A stretch of 64,000 nucleotides of DNA, taken from assembly GCF_017798205.1 (NCBI RefSeq), contig NZ_CP060010.1, positions 1,736,001 through 1,800,000 of the forward strand. Direction: 5' to 3'. The DNA comes from Cognatishimia activa. Its GTDB lineage: Bacteria; Pseudomonadota; Alphaproteobacteria; Rhodobacterales; Rhodobacteraceae. Shown here one piece after another: positions 24,282-33,224 of this stretch. The stretch's first letter is position 1; each line of letters starts with the position of its first letter. A model generated the notes under the pieces. That model saw nothing but the letters and a program-made list of their open reading frames with translations. It did not search any database and was not told the origin of the DNA. The translations under genes and the position numbers were made by a program.

Positions 24282-25805
24282 TCATTTCTTTTTCCCAAAT
24301 CCAGAGAGCCCTGGCGGCAGAGCGCCACCGCCGAGGCCGGGCAGGCCGCCAGGCATGCCTTTGCCGAGGCCACCGGCCCCCAGTTGTTTGGCCGCCGCTT
24401 CCAGCGCTTTGGGGTCCATGGCGGATGGGTCCATACCCGCAGGCATCTCGGGCATGCCGCCTTTGCCAAACATGCCCTTCATGGCCTGTTTCAGCATGCC
24501 GCCTTTGCCCATTTTCTTCATCATGTCTGACATCTGACGCTGCATCTTGAGCAGCTTGTTGAGGTCCGAGACCTCCATGCCAGCGCCTTTGGCGATCCGT
24601 TTTTTGCGCGACGCCTGCAGGATCTGCGGGTTGGCGCGTTCTTTCTTGGTCATGGACTGGATCAGGGCGATCTGCTGTTTCAGGATCTTGTCATCCATCC
24701 CAGCCGCTTGCGCCTGTTTCGCCATTTTGCCCATGCCGGGCATCATGCCCATGACGCCTTCCATGCCGCCCATCTTGAGCATCTGCTCGAGCTGCATTTT
24801 CAGGTCATTCATATTAAAGCGCCCCTTCTGGAAGCGCTTCATCATCTTTTCGGCTTGTTCAGCCTCGATGGTTTCCTGAGCCTTCTCGACCAGAGCAACA
24901 ATGTCGCCCATACCAAGGATGCGGCCTGCGATCCGGTCCGGCTCGAAGGTTTCGAGCGCGTCCATCTTTTCGCCGAGGCCGACGTATTTGATTGGCTTGC
25001 CGGTGACCGCGCGCATGGACAAAGCCGCACCGCCACGGCCGTCGCCGTCCATTCGGGTTAGAACGACGCCTGAGATTCCGATCTTGCCGTCAAACTCTTC
25101 GGCGACCTCAACGGCGACCTGACCGGTCAGGCCATCAACCACCAAAAGCGTCTCGCGCGGGTTAACCGCGTCGCGGACGTCCTCGACCTCTTGCATGAGG
25201 GTCTGGTCGATTTGCAAACGGCCCGCGGTGTCGAGCATATAGACGTCATAGCCACCAAGCGTCGCCTGTTGTTTGGCGCGTTTGGCAATTTGAACCGCGC
25301 TTTCCCCTTGCACGATAGGCAAGGTGTCCACACCAATCTGCGTGCCAAGGATCTCAAGCTGTTGCATCGCCGCCGGGCGGTAGATGTCTAGCGACGCCAA
25401 AAGCACGCGTTTGCCGTCTTTTTCCTTCAGACGTTTGGCGAGCTTACCAGTTGTCGTCGTCTTACCCGAGCCCTGCAGACCGACCATCAGGATCGGGGCG
25501 GGTGGGTTGTCGATCTTGAGCGCGCCGGGATCTTCGGCGTCACCCGCCAGAACATGTTTCAGCTCGTCATGGACGATCTTGACGACCTGCTGGCCCGGCG
25601 TAACCGATTTCGTGACCGCTTGACCTGTGGCCTTATCCTGAACCGCTTTGACGAAATCACGCGCAACCGGAAGCGAGACGTCGGCCTCAAGCAGAGCAAC
25701 CCGCACTTCGCGCAGAGCCGCTTTGACGTCATCCTCAGACAGGGCGCCTTGCTTGGTAAGCCGATCAAAGACGCCAGAAAGGCGTTCGCTGAGATTTTCA
25801 AACAT
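24282..25805 (-). CDS. ffh: Signal recognition particle protein Ffh
   Basis: A 507-residue SRP GTPase that binds the signal sequence of nascent membrane proteins and hands them to FtsY. N and G domains: GLQGSGKTTTTGKLAKRL (P-loop), DTAGRLQID, and TRMDGDGRGGAAL; the M domain at about 330-460 is methionine-rich (MGGMEGVMGMMPGMGKM). The C-terminal tail is Gly/Pro/Met rich and ends in GFGKKK. The ATG follows AAAAGGAG. It heads the leftward block with aroQ and rpsP. Confidence 0.98.
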   Translation of the reverse strand: MFENLSERLSGVFDRLTKQGALSEDDVKAALREVRVALLEADVSLPVARDFVKAVQDKATGQAVTKSVTPGQQVVKIVHDELKHVLAGDAEDPGALKIDNPPAPILMVGLQGSGKTTTTGKLAKRLKEKDGKRVLLASLDIYRPAAMQQLEILGTQIGVDTLPIVQGESAVQIAKRAKQQATLGGYDVYMLDTAGRLQIDQTLMQEVEDVRDAVNPRETLLVVDGLTGQVAVEVAEEFDGKIGISGVVLTRMDGDGRGGAALSMRAVTGKPIKYVGLGEKMDALETFEPDRIAGRILGMGDIVALVEKAQETIEAEQAEKMMKRFQKGRFNMNDLKMQLEQMLKMGGMEGVMGMMPGMGKMAKQAQAAGMDDKILKQQIALIQSMTKKERANPQILQASRKKRIAKGAGMEVSDLNKLLKMQRQMSDMMKKMGKGGMLKQAMKGMFGKGGMPEMPAGMDPSAMDPKALEAAAKQLGAGGLGKGMPGGLPGLGGGALPPGLSGFGKKK

Positions 25806-26211
25806 CGCTTTCGGCTCCTTTTCAGCCCGTCACGTTTCAATAAAGGCCGAGATAGTCACGACCCGCCCATTCGCCAAGATGTTCCAAACGCCCAATGCAC
25901 GAATGCCCCCGTGGGCGAAACTCGCTGACGGGGGGCGATCCTGGCAGAGGCCTAGGACCGGAAGTTTTGACGGACTTCCGGAATTAAGCGGGTCTCTAAA
26001 GGAGTGGGGGAAAGGAGTCAAGCAAGGCCAAATAAGGCGCAATCTGGGCGAATTGTGGCGAAAATCTGGCGAAAAGCGCGGGTTTCGAAACAAATTGGTT
26101 AAGAAACCCTTAAATGGTCACAATTGGATTGAGTTGCTGTTGTATTACTGTCGTAAAAGTAGAACATACAATCTTAACGGGAAAAAATTCCGAGCGGACA
26201 AGCGATAATAA
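25806..26211. other. Regulatory gap between ffh and the sensor kinase gene
   Basis: About 400 bases without a gene, between divergent transcription units. It contains the ffh leader, an 8-base perfect inverted repeat CCGGAAGT-8-ACTTCCGG (25958-25981, no T run) and the CtrA-type box at 26099-26113. The right half is AT-richer than its surroundings, consistent with promoters. Confidence 0.6.
26099..26113. promoter_or_regulatory. CtrA-type box
   Basis: Reads TTAA-GAAACCC-TTAA, a perfect match to the full CtrA consensus TTAA-N7-TTAA, 99 bases before the sensor kinase start. CtrA controls motility, gene transfer agents and signalling genes in Rhodobacterales, so this kinase is probably in the CtrA regulon. 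Confidence 0.65.
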
Positions 26212-28308
26212 ATGCCTCGTAAGACTTTGAACACAAGCAGTAGTTTCCGGCAGGGCTTTGGGTGGGCCCCGATTTACGTGGCGACCTCATTGATCGGAAT
26301 ACTTGTCGCTGGGGCTATTCTGTATTTCGTCGAACAGCGCAATCGCTCCGAGTATGAAAGTGAAATGCGTAGCAAGCTTCAGTATGAACTGAACAAAGCA
26401 GCGCTGGATCTATCGCTGGTTTTTCAGCGCAACGCGGATACGATCCGTGCGGTCTCTGCTCTGATCTCGATTGAGCCGGATATCTCGTTTGAAAGGTTCT
26501 CCGAGTTTTCAGAAAAGATTTTTGTCGATCACAATGACTTTCTGCAAATCGCCGCAGCACCGGATCTTGTGGTTGACCGCGTCTATCCGAACACGCTCGC
26601 GGACGGCTTACTGGGTCTCGATTACCGTGCACCTGGCAACGAAGAATTAATGGGGCATGTGCTTAGGGCGCGTAAAGCGCAGTCGGTGCTATTTTCAGGG
26701 CCGGTGGACTTGTTTCACGGCGGTCAAGGCGTGATTGGTCACGACGTCGTTTATCTTGAAGGCGCCAATGGCGAGCCTCAGTTCTGGGGGTCGATCAATC
26801 TTGTGATCGACTATGAAGAAGAATTGCACATCCTGGGTCTGGACGATGTTCCCTATCGCCTTGCGATCCGCGGCAAAGACGCGCGTGGCAGTCATGGGGC
26901 CATTTTCTGGGGAGACAGGTCCACCTTTGCGGCGGATCCCGTGTTCGCGACAGTGAACCTTCCGGTTGGATCCTGGGTTATGGCTGCTGCTCCTACTGGG
27001 GGCTGGCACAACTATTCAGCTAGCGTCACCCGGTTCTACGGTATTGTTGCCGGGACGACTCTGATTGTCATTCTGCTGCTCAGTGCGGCGACGCGTCTTG
27101 TCCAGTTGCGCATTCGGGCTGTGGCTCAGATGTCCAGTGCGATCAACTCGATCCAGGATGGCTTTGCCTATTACAACAGTGATGACCGACTGGTCGCTTG
27201 CAACGAAAAGTACCGCGATTTCCATGGTGGCGCCTCAAAACTTTTCACCGCAGGAACGAGGTTCGAGGACATCCTCCGGTCTGGCGTTTCTCGTGGCCAC
27301 TATGCAGAGGCGATTGGGAACGAAGAGGAATGGCTTCAAAACCGCCTGGCCCAACACAGAGCGTCTGAAGGGGCCGTCGACCAAAAGCTCGACGATGGTC
27401 GTTGGGTGCGCATGTCAGAATCGCGCACGCCTGATGGCGGTACAGTGGGTTTCCTGATGGACATCACAGAACTGATGAATGCCAAGGAAGAGGCCGAGCG
27501 CGCCAATCTCGCGAAATCCGAGTTCCTGGACGTTATGAGCCACGAACTGCGCACGCCCCTCACTGTTGTTCTCGGCGGTACGCCCTTCTTGGTTAAGCCA
27601 GAGCTTTTGCCCGCAACCCAGAAAGTCACCGCGCGGCTCGCGTCTATGGGCGACGAGGCCGCGCCGATTGCAAAGGATGTCGACACGATGCTCACGTCCT
27701 ACAAAAGTCTTGCAGGCAAGGTCGAGCGGTCAGCCAAGAGCCTCCTGACTCTGATCAATGAGGTTCTGGATTACTCCAAAATCGAAGCAGGCCGTATGAA
27801 GTTGGCACGCGAAATGACCTATTGTGACGAGATCATCGAAGATGTCGTCGAAGAATACCGTAACAAAGCGGCCGAAAAGGGACTCACAATCGAAACCGAA
27901 TCCCCGGAATTGGCCATCTATGCGGACGAACCACGTGTGCGTCAGGTGCTTGAAAATCTGGTCAGCAACGCGATCAAATTCACGGAAGATGGCAGTGTTC
28001 GCGTACAGGCGCAGACGTTTGGCGACTTTGCGCGCTTCAGAGTGATCGATACCGGTATTGGGATCCCTGCAGACCGCGTCGACGGAATCTTTGAAAAATT
28101 CTCGCAAGCCAATACGTCCGATCGGCGTCGCGCTGGCGGAACTGGACTGGGCTTGGCCATTTCCAAGAAATTCGTCGAAATGCACGGTGGCACAATTGCT
28201 GTGACAAGCCGCGAAGGCGAGGGCAGCGAGTTTTCTTTCACCATTCCAAAGCACATGGTGCAAAAATCTCGGGCCGACGTGGAGCAACGCGCAAAACCGG
28301 CAGCATAA
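26212..28308 (+). CDS. CHASE-domain sensor histidine kinase
   Basis: A 698-residue inner-membrane kinase. A first membrane segment (about 20-40) and a second (about 274-296) enclose a periplasmic CHASE-type ligand domain. After the second comes a PAS-like domain (about 305-420), then the HisKA domain with phosphoacceptor His444 in MSHELRTPL, and the ATPase with NLVSNAIKF (N box), DTGIGIP (G1), FEKFSQ (F box) and GGTGLGLAISKKF (G2). There is no receiver domain, so a separate partner is needed; none lies nearby. The HisKA helix pair is longer than usual (about 25 extra residues between His444 and LINEVLDYSKIEAG). The ribosome site is weak. A CtrA box is upstream. Confidence 0.93.
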   Translation: MPRKTLNTSSSFRQGFGWAPIYVATSLIGILVAGAILYFVEQRNRSEYESEMRSKLQYELNKAALDLSLVFQRNADTIRAVSALISIEPDISFERFSEFSEKIFVDHNDFLQIAAAPDLVVDRVYPNTLADGLLGLDYRAPGNEELMGHVLRARKAQSVLFSGPVDLFHGGQGVIGHDVVYLEGANGEPQFWGSINLVIDYEEELHILGLDDVPYRLAIRGKDARGSHGAIFWGDRSTFAADPVFATVNLPVGSWVMAAAPTGGWHNYSASVTRFYGIVAGTTLIVILLLSAATRLVQLRIRAVAQMSSAINSIQDGFAYYNSDDRLVACNEKYRDFHGGASKLFTAGTRFEDILRSGVSRGHYAEAIGNEEEWLQNRLAQHRASEGAVDQKLDDGRWVRMSESRTPDGGTVGFLMDITELMNAKEEAERANLAKSEFLDVMSHELRTPLTVVLGGTPFLVKPELLPATQKVTARLASMGDEAAPIAKDVDTMLTSYKSLAGKVERSAKSLLTLINEVLDYSKIEAGRMKLAREMTYCDEIIEDVVEEYRNKAAEKGLTIETESPELAIYADEPRVRQVLENLVSNAIKFTEDGSVRVQAQTFGDFARFRVIDTGIGIPADRVDGIFEKFSQANTSDRRRAGGTGLGLAISKKFVEMHGGTIAVTSREGEGSEFSFTIPKHMVQKSRADVEQRAKPAA

Positions 28309-28387
28309 TGGCGCGAAACTTGGCTTGAAAACTGCCCGACTTGCTGACAGAGGTCCCCTGGTCTGATCGATCCAAGGGAGCCTCAAG

Positions 28388-28924
28388 ATGGATGCGTCTT
28401 CGAAATTTCAGGATAGTTTGCCGATAAGCTCGGATGCTCTGTTGGCGCAGCTTGACGATTGGGGCATCGGCTATCGCCTGTTTCATCACGTGCCCTTGCG
28501 GACAGTTGCCGACGCCAAAGAGGTCGAACGGGACATGATGACCCCGGGTGAGACAGCCTTTCTGACAAAGAATCTCTATCTGCGGGATCGCAAGAAACGC
28601 AACTATCTGGTGACGCTCGATCAGGACCGCGATGTGGACCTGAAGGCACTGGGCAAGGCCTTGGGCGTCGGGGGGCTGTCCTTTGGCTCTGCAGATCGTT
28701 TGCTGGAAAACCTTGGCATCCGCCCTGGGGCCGTCAGCCCTCTGTCCATGGTCAACGGGGCCAAGGCAGGCGTGACCTTTATTCTGGATCCCAAAGCGCG
28801 TGAGGCGGATGTGCTGTTCTTTCATCCGCTTGTGAATGATCGCACCATCGCGATCACTCTGGTCGAGCTAGAGGTGATCTTTGGCCATATCGGCGCAGAG
28901 ATCACCTGGTTGCCCGAACTTTAA
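28388..28924 (+). CDS. YbaK/ProX-type aminoacyl-tRNA deacylase
   Basis: A 178-residue single-domain relative of the prolyl-tRNA synthetase editing domain. It shows KNLYLRDRKKRNYLVTLDQD, the invariant catalytic Lys region of the fold, and LGVGGLSFGSADRLLENLG followed by RPGAVSPLSMVN. Such stand-alone proteins (ProXp/PrdX) hydrolyse mischarged Ala- or Cys-tRNA(Pro) to keep translation accurate. It follows the sensor kinase by 80 bases with its own ribosome site (AAGGGAG) and converges on azoR. Confidence 0.9.
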   Translation: MDASSKFQDSLPISSDALLAQLDDWGIGYRLFHHVPLRTVADAKEVERDMMTPGETAFLTKNLYLRDRKKRNYLVTLDQDRDVDLKALGKALGVGGLSFGSADRLLENLGIRPGAVSPLSMVNGAKAGVTFILDPKAREADVLFFHPLVNDRTIAITLVELEVIFGHIGAEITWLPEL

Positions 28925-28927
28925 GAG

Positions 28928-29470
28928 TTACGCCGCCAGATCAAGTGTCTCGACGGTTTCGGCATTCACGAAGGTCACATCCTGCAGGCCAAGGAAGCCG
29001 AAGAACACCTTCAGATGCGGCGTCAGGAAGTCAGCCGGAGAGCCGATCTGAACGCCTCCGGAAGCGACGGCAACGATGACTTTCTTGTCCGCCAAAAGAC
29101 CCACCGGACCGTTTTCAGTATAGCGGAAAGTTACGCCGGCACGGGCCACCTGATCGACCCAGGCTTTCAGAACCGCCGGACCCGAGAAATTGTAGATCGG
29201 CGTGCCAATCACGATCGTGTCGGCTTTCTGCAGCTCTTCGACAATCGTGTCCGAGAACGCCAGCGCTTCGGCCTGTGCGTCGGTGCGGTCTTGCGGTGGA
29301 ATGAACGTGGATGTCACCCAGCCCTCATCCAAAAGCGGAAGTGGCTCGGCGAGGTCGCGACGGATCACTTCGGTCGCGTCGAGTTTGGCGACAATATCGG
29401 CAGACAGACGACGAGAGACAGAATCTTGTTGGCGCGCAGAGGCGTCGATGTGCAGAACAGTATGGGACAT
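28928..29470 (-). CDS. azoR: FMN-dependent NADH-azoreductase
   Basis: A 180-residue flavodoxin-like quinone/azo reductase. Visible: HIDASARQQDSVSRRLS (FMN phosphate-binding start), TPIYNFSGPAVLKAWVDQVARAG (flavin-binding loop and interface, characteristic of AzoR) and VASGGVQIG. It reduces quinones and azo or nitro compounds by two electrons, probably for detoxification. ATG at 29470 follows AGGAAAAGACCC; the frame extends to 29527 without support. Divergent from a LysR regulator, which is the likely controller. Confidence 0.94.
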   Translation of the reverse strand: MSHTVLHIDASARQQDSVSRRLSADIVAKLDATEVIRRDLAEPLPLLDEGWVTSTFIPPQDRTDAQAEALAFSDTIVEELQKADTIVIGTPIYNFSGPAVLKAWVDQVARAGVTFRYTENGPVGLLADKKVIVAVASGGVQIGSPADFLTPHLKVFFGFLGLQDVTFVNAETVETLDLAA

Positions 29471-29498
29471 GGGTCTTTTCCTTTGCTTGTCTGCCTCC

Positions 29499-29520
29499 CA
29501 AAATGGACCTTGCAATTTTG
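29499..29520. promoter_or_regulatory. Inverted repeat between azoR and the LysR gene
   Basis: CAAAAT, 10 bases, ATTTTG: an imperfectly sized but exact dyad in the 102-base divergent promoter. LysR-type regulators usually bind dyads in such places, so this is a candidate site; it is short and could be chance. Confidence 0.3.
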
Positions 29521-29572
29521 AACTCAACAGGCGTTAATGCGCATCTAGTGTTGGAATTTGCACAGGTTAACG

Positions 29573-30448
29573 ATGGACAATTGGGATGAAATCCGCACCG
29601 CCTATCAGGTTGCGCGTTTGGGCACCGTAAGCGCGGCGGCTGATGTACTGGGCGTGCACCACGCGACGGTTATTCGCCACATCGACGCGCTTGAGGGTCG
29701 TCTGGGCGTCAAACTCTTCCAGCGTCACGCACGTGGCTATACTGCGACCGAGGCTGGCGAAGATCTGATGCGGGTTGGTCAGGCGACCGACGATCAGTTC
29801 GGCCAGCTCGAAGGCCGCATCAAAGGACGCGGCAGTGATGTAAGCGGCGAATTGGTTGTGACCTCGCTGGCCAGCATCGCGCCATTGCTCAGTCCGGTCC
29901 TTGTCGAATTTCAACGAGACTATCCCGATCTGTTGATCCGCTATCTCACGGATGCCCGCGTGTTCCGCCTAGAATATGGCGAGGCGCATGTTGCGATCCG
30001 CGCGGGCTCGGTGCCGCAAGAGCCTGACAACGTTGTGCAAAGGCTGGGGTATCTGAACGTCGGGCTCTATGCGTCGAAATCCTATGTCAAAGAGCATGGC
30101 AAGCCGGACGGCGTTGAAGATTTCAAGAACCACCGCTTCGTGGCGGATGACAGCCTGAAAACCCGCGCGCCTTTCCATAAATGGCTCTTTGAGGTCTCGC
30201 CCCGCGAAACCCATGTGTTCCGAGGCACAGATCAATTGGCGCTCGAAAACGCGGTTTTCGCGGGGGCTGGTATTGGTTTCCTGCCACGCTTTGTTGGTGA
30301 AACCCGAGACGATGTGGTCGAGGTTATGGAGCCTCTGGATGATTGGCACGGCAACCTCTGGCTTGTGACACACGTGGATCTGCACCGAACCGTCAAAGTC
30401 CAGTCCTTCCTGACATTCCTTAAAGACCGCGCGAAACATTGGATCTAA
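29573..30448 (+). CDS. LysR family transcriptional regulator
   Basis: A 291-residue regulator. N-terminal winged helix (about 1-65): RLGTVSAAADVLGVHHATVIRHIDALEGRLGVKLF, with landmarks SAAADVLGVHHATV and ALEGRLGVKLF; the rest is a periplasmic-binding-protein-like effector domain. ATG at 29573 follows AGGTTAACG; an upstream in-frame start at 29558 is less likely. It is divergent from azoR, the usual arrangement for a LysR gene and its target, so sensing of quinone or azo compounds is a reasonable inference. Its 3' end overlaps the possible start of the EamA gene. Confidence 0.93.
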   Translation: MDNWDEIRTAYQVARLGTVSAAADVLGVHHATVIRHIDALEGRLGVKLFQRHARGYTATEAGEDLMRVGQATDDQFGQLEGRIKGRGSDVSGELVVTSLASIAPLLSPVLVEFQRDYPDLLIRYLTDARVFRLEYGEAHVAIRAGSVPQEPDNVVQRLGYLNVGLYASKSYVKEHGKPDGVEDFKNHRFVADDSLKTRAPFHKWLFEVSPRETHVFRGTDQLALENAVFAGAGIGFLPRFVGETRDDVVEVMEPLDDWHGNLWLVTHVDLHRTVKVQSFLTFLKDRAKHWI

Positions 30449-31332
30449 GGCTCTCGCGACCCGCCCAAGGGCATTTGGCGATGCTGACGTTTTCGGCCCT
30501 TGTGGCCGGGTCGTTTTCGCTCGGCTCTTTGGCAGCAAACGAGATTGCGCCGACGGCCTTGACTGCGCTCAGGTTCCTGATTGCGTCTTTCGTGATCGGA
30601 GCCGCTGCCCTCGCAACAACCGGCCTGCCTAAAAGCGCCGCGCGAGCGCCATGGCGGTATGTCGTTTTGGGTGGGCTGTTTGCGATCTATTTTGTGCTGA
30701 TGTTTGAAGGCCTCAAGACAGCGCCGCCGGTCAGTACGGCGGCTGTCTTTACCCTGACGCCGGTGATGAGCGCGGGTTTCGGGTATCTGCTGCTGCGCCA
30801 GATTACGACCCCTCGGATGGCGTTGGCCTTAGTGATCGGGGCCATAGGCGCGATCTGGGTGATCTTTCGCGCAGACCTCGCGGCCTTTCTGCGGTTCAAT
30901 GTCGGGCGTGGTGAGGTGATCTATTTCTGGGGTTGCGTCGCCCACGCGCTCTATACGCCGCTTGTGCCCAAACTGAACCGCGGAGAGCCGCCGGTCGTTT
31001 TTACCTTTGGCATGCTGCTTGCTGGTTTTGTGATTTTAACCGTGATCGGCTGGCCTCAAATCATCGCAACCGATTGGGCGGCCCTCCCGATGATCGTCTG
31101 GGTCACGGTCTTCTACCTCGCGATCTTTGCCTCTGCTGCGACCTTTGTCCTGCTGCAGTTCGCAGCCCTAAACCTGCCAAGCGCCAAGGTCATGGCCTAT
31201 ACCTATCTGGTGCCAAGCTGGGTGATCCTCTGGGAAATCGGACTGGGGAATGGAGCGCCGAAACTTCTGGTCGCAGTCGGCGTGTTGATGACCTGCGGCG
31301 CGCTCTTACTGCTTTTGCGTCAGGAGGCGTGA
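30439..31332 (+). CDS. EamA-family (DMT) transporter 1
   Basis: A ten-helix inner-membrane exporter of the drug/metabolite superfamily, with two EamA repeats (about 15-150 and 160-295); LTPVMSAGFGYLLLRQ and YTYLVPSWVILWEIGLG are the repeat ends. Substrate unknown; many relatives export amino acids or metabolites. Start uncertain: a TTG at 30439 overlaps the LysR gene by 10 bases and gives the family-like MDLRLSRPAQGHLAML; the first ATG is at 30481 and would give 283 residues. Overlap suggests that it is translated together with the LysR gene. Confidence 0.85.
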   Translation: MDLRLSRPAQGHLAMLTFSALVAGSFSLGSLAANEIAPTALTALRFLIASFVIGAAALATTGLPKSAARAPWRYVVLGGLFAIYFVLMFEGLKTAPPVSTAAVFTLTPVMSAGFGYLLLRQITTPRMALALVIGAIGAIWVIFRADLAAFLRFNVGRGEVIYFWGCVAHALYTPLVPKLNRGEPPVVFTFGMLLAGFVILTVIGWPQIIATDWAALPMIVWVTVFYLAIFASAATFVLLQFAALNLPSAKVMAYTYLVPSWVILWEIGLGNGAPKLLVAVGVLMTCGALLLLLRQEA

Positions 31333-31652
31333 TCGTCGCCAAGCTCAGTTTCCAGGAACTTCTCAAAGGCCTCAAGGTTCACCGGTTCAAACTGCCCAAA
31401 GGCCTGCATCCAGACCGAGGCGTCCTTCATGGCGTTGGGCTCGAGTTTACACCATTTCACCCGCCCGCGTTTTTCCTGACTGATGAGGCCAGCCTTGGTC
31501 AGGATCGTCAGATGCTTCGAGATCGCTGCCAGGGACATTTCAAAGGGCTCAGCGACATCGGTCACGGCCATGTCGTCCTCCAGCAGCATCGTGAGGATGC
31601 TGCGGCGGGTTGGATCGGCCAAGGCACTGAAGATGTCGTCAAGCGAAGTCAT
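31320..31652 (-). CDS. ArsR/SmtB-type winged-helix regulator
   Basis: A 110-residue repressor. The line FSALADPTRRSILTMLL opens the winged helix, followed by AVTDVAEPFEMSLAAISKHLTIL (recognition helix) and KAGLISQEKRGRVKWCKLEP. It lacks the Cys motif (CVC) of metal sensors, and relatives of this type often control genes for organic-compound handling. ATG at 31652; a frame up to 31754 has no support. Its 3' end overlaps the convergent EamA gene by 13 bases, and it is divergent from a second EamA gene, a likely target. Confidence 0.9.
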   Translation of the reverse strand: MTSLDDIFSALADPTRRSILTMLLEDDMAVTDVAEPFEMSLAAISKHLTILTKAGLISQEKRGRVKWCKLEPNAMKDASVWMQAFGQFEPVNLEAFEKFLETELGDDHAS

Positions 31653-31755
31653 TGGCGGGACTTTATAGATCCAAGCAAAGTAACGAAACCCAGGATCGGC
31701 TCGACAAGCTCTCAAAGATCGGCTTAGGTCGCAGCGATTTACTGCGAGTTCCAAA

Positions 31756-32649
31756 ATGCCAATGCGTTACTGGGCCGCCATCCTGCTTTTGGCCGTAGGG
31801 TGGGGCGCGTCTTTCTTCTTTAATGAGATCCTGCTCAGAGAGCTTGGACCTTTGATGGTCGGGCTTGGGCGTGTCGGATTTGGCGCTTTGGGGTGCTGGA
31901 TCTGGCTGGTTGGTACGAAGGTGACCCGCGGAGCAGCTGTGGGGTTGGGCGGCGCAAGCCTTGTTGCATTGGTTCTCTTTAGTGCGTTCCAATACGCCAT
32001 CCCGCTGACGATCTACCCGCTGACCCAGCAGTATATCACCTCTTCTGCTGCGGGGATTGTGAACGCTATGACGCCGATCATGGTGGTGATCGTCAGCCAT
32101 CTCTGGCCACAGGGCGAGAAGATGACACTCTTGCGCAGCATTGGCGTTCTGTTCGGCTTCCTTGGTATTGTTCTCTTGGCCCTGCCATCCTTAAAGGGGC
32201 AGGGCGAGTCCGATCCCGTCGCGCTTTTAGCCACAATGGGTGCGCCGCTCTGTTATGCGATTTCGATGAACCTGATCCGATGGCTCGATGCGATGGATCG
32301 CGTGCTTCTGACCACGTGGTCTCTGAGCATAGCCACCGTGATGCTCGCCCCCTTCGCTTTTGCAGTCGAAGGCATTCCAGTGATTGAGCAGAGGGCAACT
32401 TGGTACGCGCTCTTTGTGATTGGCTTCGTTCTGACCTCAGCGGCTTTCATCCTCTTGTTTTGGCTGATCCCGCGCGTGGGCGGCACGACCGCATCGACGA
32501 TCACCTTCATCGCGCCGGTGTCGTCGGTGCTCTTGGGCGTGTTGATCCTGCAGGAACAATTGCTGCCGATTCACATGATGGGCATGGGAATGATTTTCAT
32601 GGGGATGATCTTTGTCGATGGTCGGTTGCTGAAATTCCTCGGGCGCTGA
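31756..32649 (+). CDS. EamA-family (DMT) transporter 2
   Basis: A 297-residue ten-helix exporter with two EamA repeats; landmarks are GWGASFFFNEILLRELGP, AIPLTIYPLTQQYITSS, SAAGIVNAMTPIMVVIV and TITFIAPVSSVLLGVLILQE. Only distantly like the EamA gene at 30439, so not a recent duplication. Substrate unknown. It is divergent from the ArsR-type gene with 100 bases between them, which makes control by that repressor plausible. Confidence 0.92.
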   Translation: MPMRYWAAILLLAVGWGASFFFNEILLRELGPLMVGLGRVGFGALGCWIWLVGTKVTRGAAVGLGGASLVALVLFSAFQYAIPLTIYPLTQQYITSSAAGIVNAMTPIMVVIVSHLWPQGEKMTLLRSIGVLFGFLGIVLLALPSLKGQGESDPVALLATMGAPLCYAISMNLIRWLDAMDRVLLTTWSLSIATVMLAPFAFAVEGIPVIEQRATWYALFVIGFVLTSAAFILLFWLIPRVGGTTASTITFIAPVSSVLLGVLILQEQLLPIHMMGMGMIFMGMIFVDGRLLKFLGR

Positions 32650-32699
32650 TGTCACAGCGCCTTCGCGCCTGAGTCCAAAGTTCAACCAAATCGTTAAAT

Positions 32700-32719
32700 A
32701 TTGCCAATTGGCAATTTTA
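32700..32719 (+). terminator. Palindrome, possible terminator of the EamA gene
   Basis: A 16-base perfect palindrome ATTGCCAATTGGCAAT followed by TTTAG, 50 bases after the EamA stop. The stem is short and AT-rich, so it could equally be a protein-binding site upstream of the atp operon. Confidence 0.35.
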
Positions 32720-32869
32720 GCCATTTGCTAACCAATTCACGCAACGCGCGCGCCGGTAGGGGATTTGAAATAGTGTTTAATTACAGCGTATTGCACGTCA
32801 TTTCCCCGCGTCATCCCGCCGCTTGACTCTAAACACCCACGCCCTTAGCACTGCGCTCAGGTTCAACCA

Positions 32870-33205
32870 TTGGATTTGCGCGTGCCCGACCCGAGCGACA
32901 GAGATCAACTGAAGCATCTCGAAGAGCGGATCGAGGCGGTCAAAAAGACCCAGGCACCCAAACCTCATATGGAGGAACACTATTCTCAGGCACAGCTGGC
33001 CTGGCGGATGGTGATTGAGCTTGTGGCCGGTATGTTGATCGGCTTTGGGATTGGGTACGGGCTGGATACCTTGTTTGGAACGCAGCCGCTTTTCTTAATC
33101 CTGTTTATATTTTTGGGTTTCGCCGCCGGGGTCAACGTGATGATCCGCAGCGCACGCGAAATTCAGGCGAAACAAGAGGCCGACTCGCAAGAGGACGCCG
33201 AGTAG
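32870..33205 (+). CDS. atpI: ATP synthase assembly protein I
   Basis: A 111-residue inner-membrane protein with two hydrophobic segments ([19 protein letters not shown] and [18 protein letters not shown]), the usual first gene of F0 operons; it helps assemble the c-ring. Start uncertain: TTG at 32870 or GTG at 32882; neither has a strong ribosome site. A -35-like TTGACT is at 32823-32828, consistent with a promoter just upstream. It precedes atpB by 19 bases. Confidence 0.9.
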   Translation: MDLRVPDPSDRDQLKHLEERIEAVKKTQAPKPHMEEHYSQAQLAWRMVIELVAGMLIGFGIGYGLDTLFGTQPLFLILFIFLGFAAGVNVMIRSAREIQAKQEADSQEDAE

Positions 33206-33224
33206 AGACGAAGAGGATAGTCAC

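Noticed and set aside
32650-32869. Small open frames in the gap before atpI
   Set aside because: Short, without ribosome sites or conserved character; the gap is better explained by the atp promoter and a palindrome.
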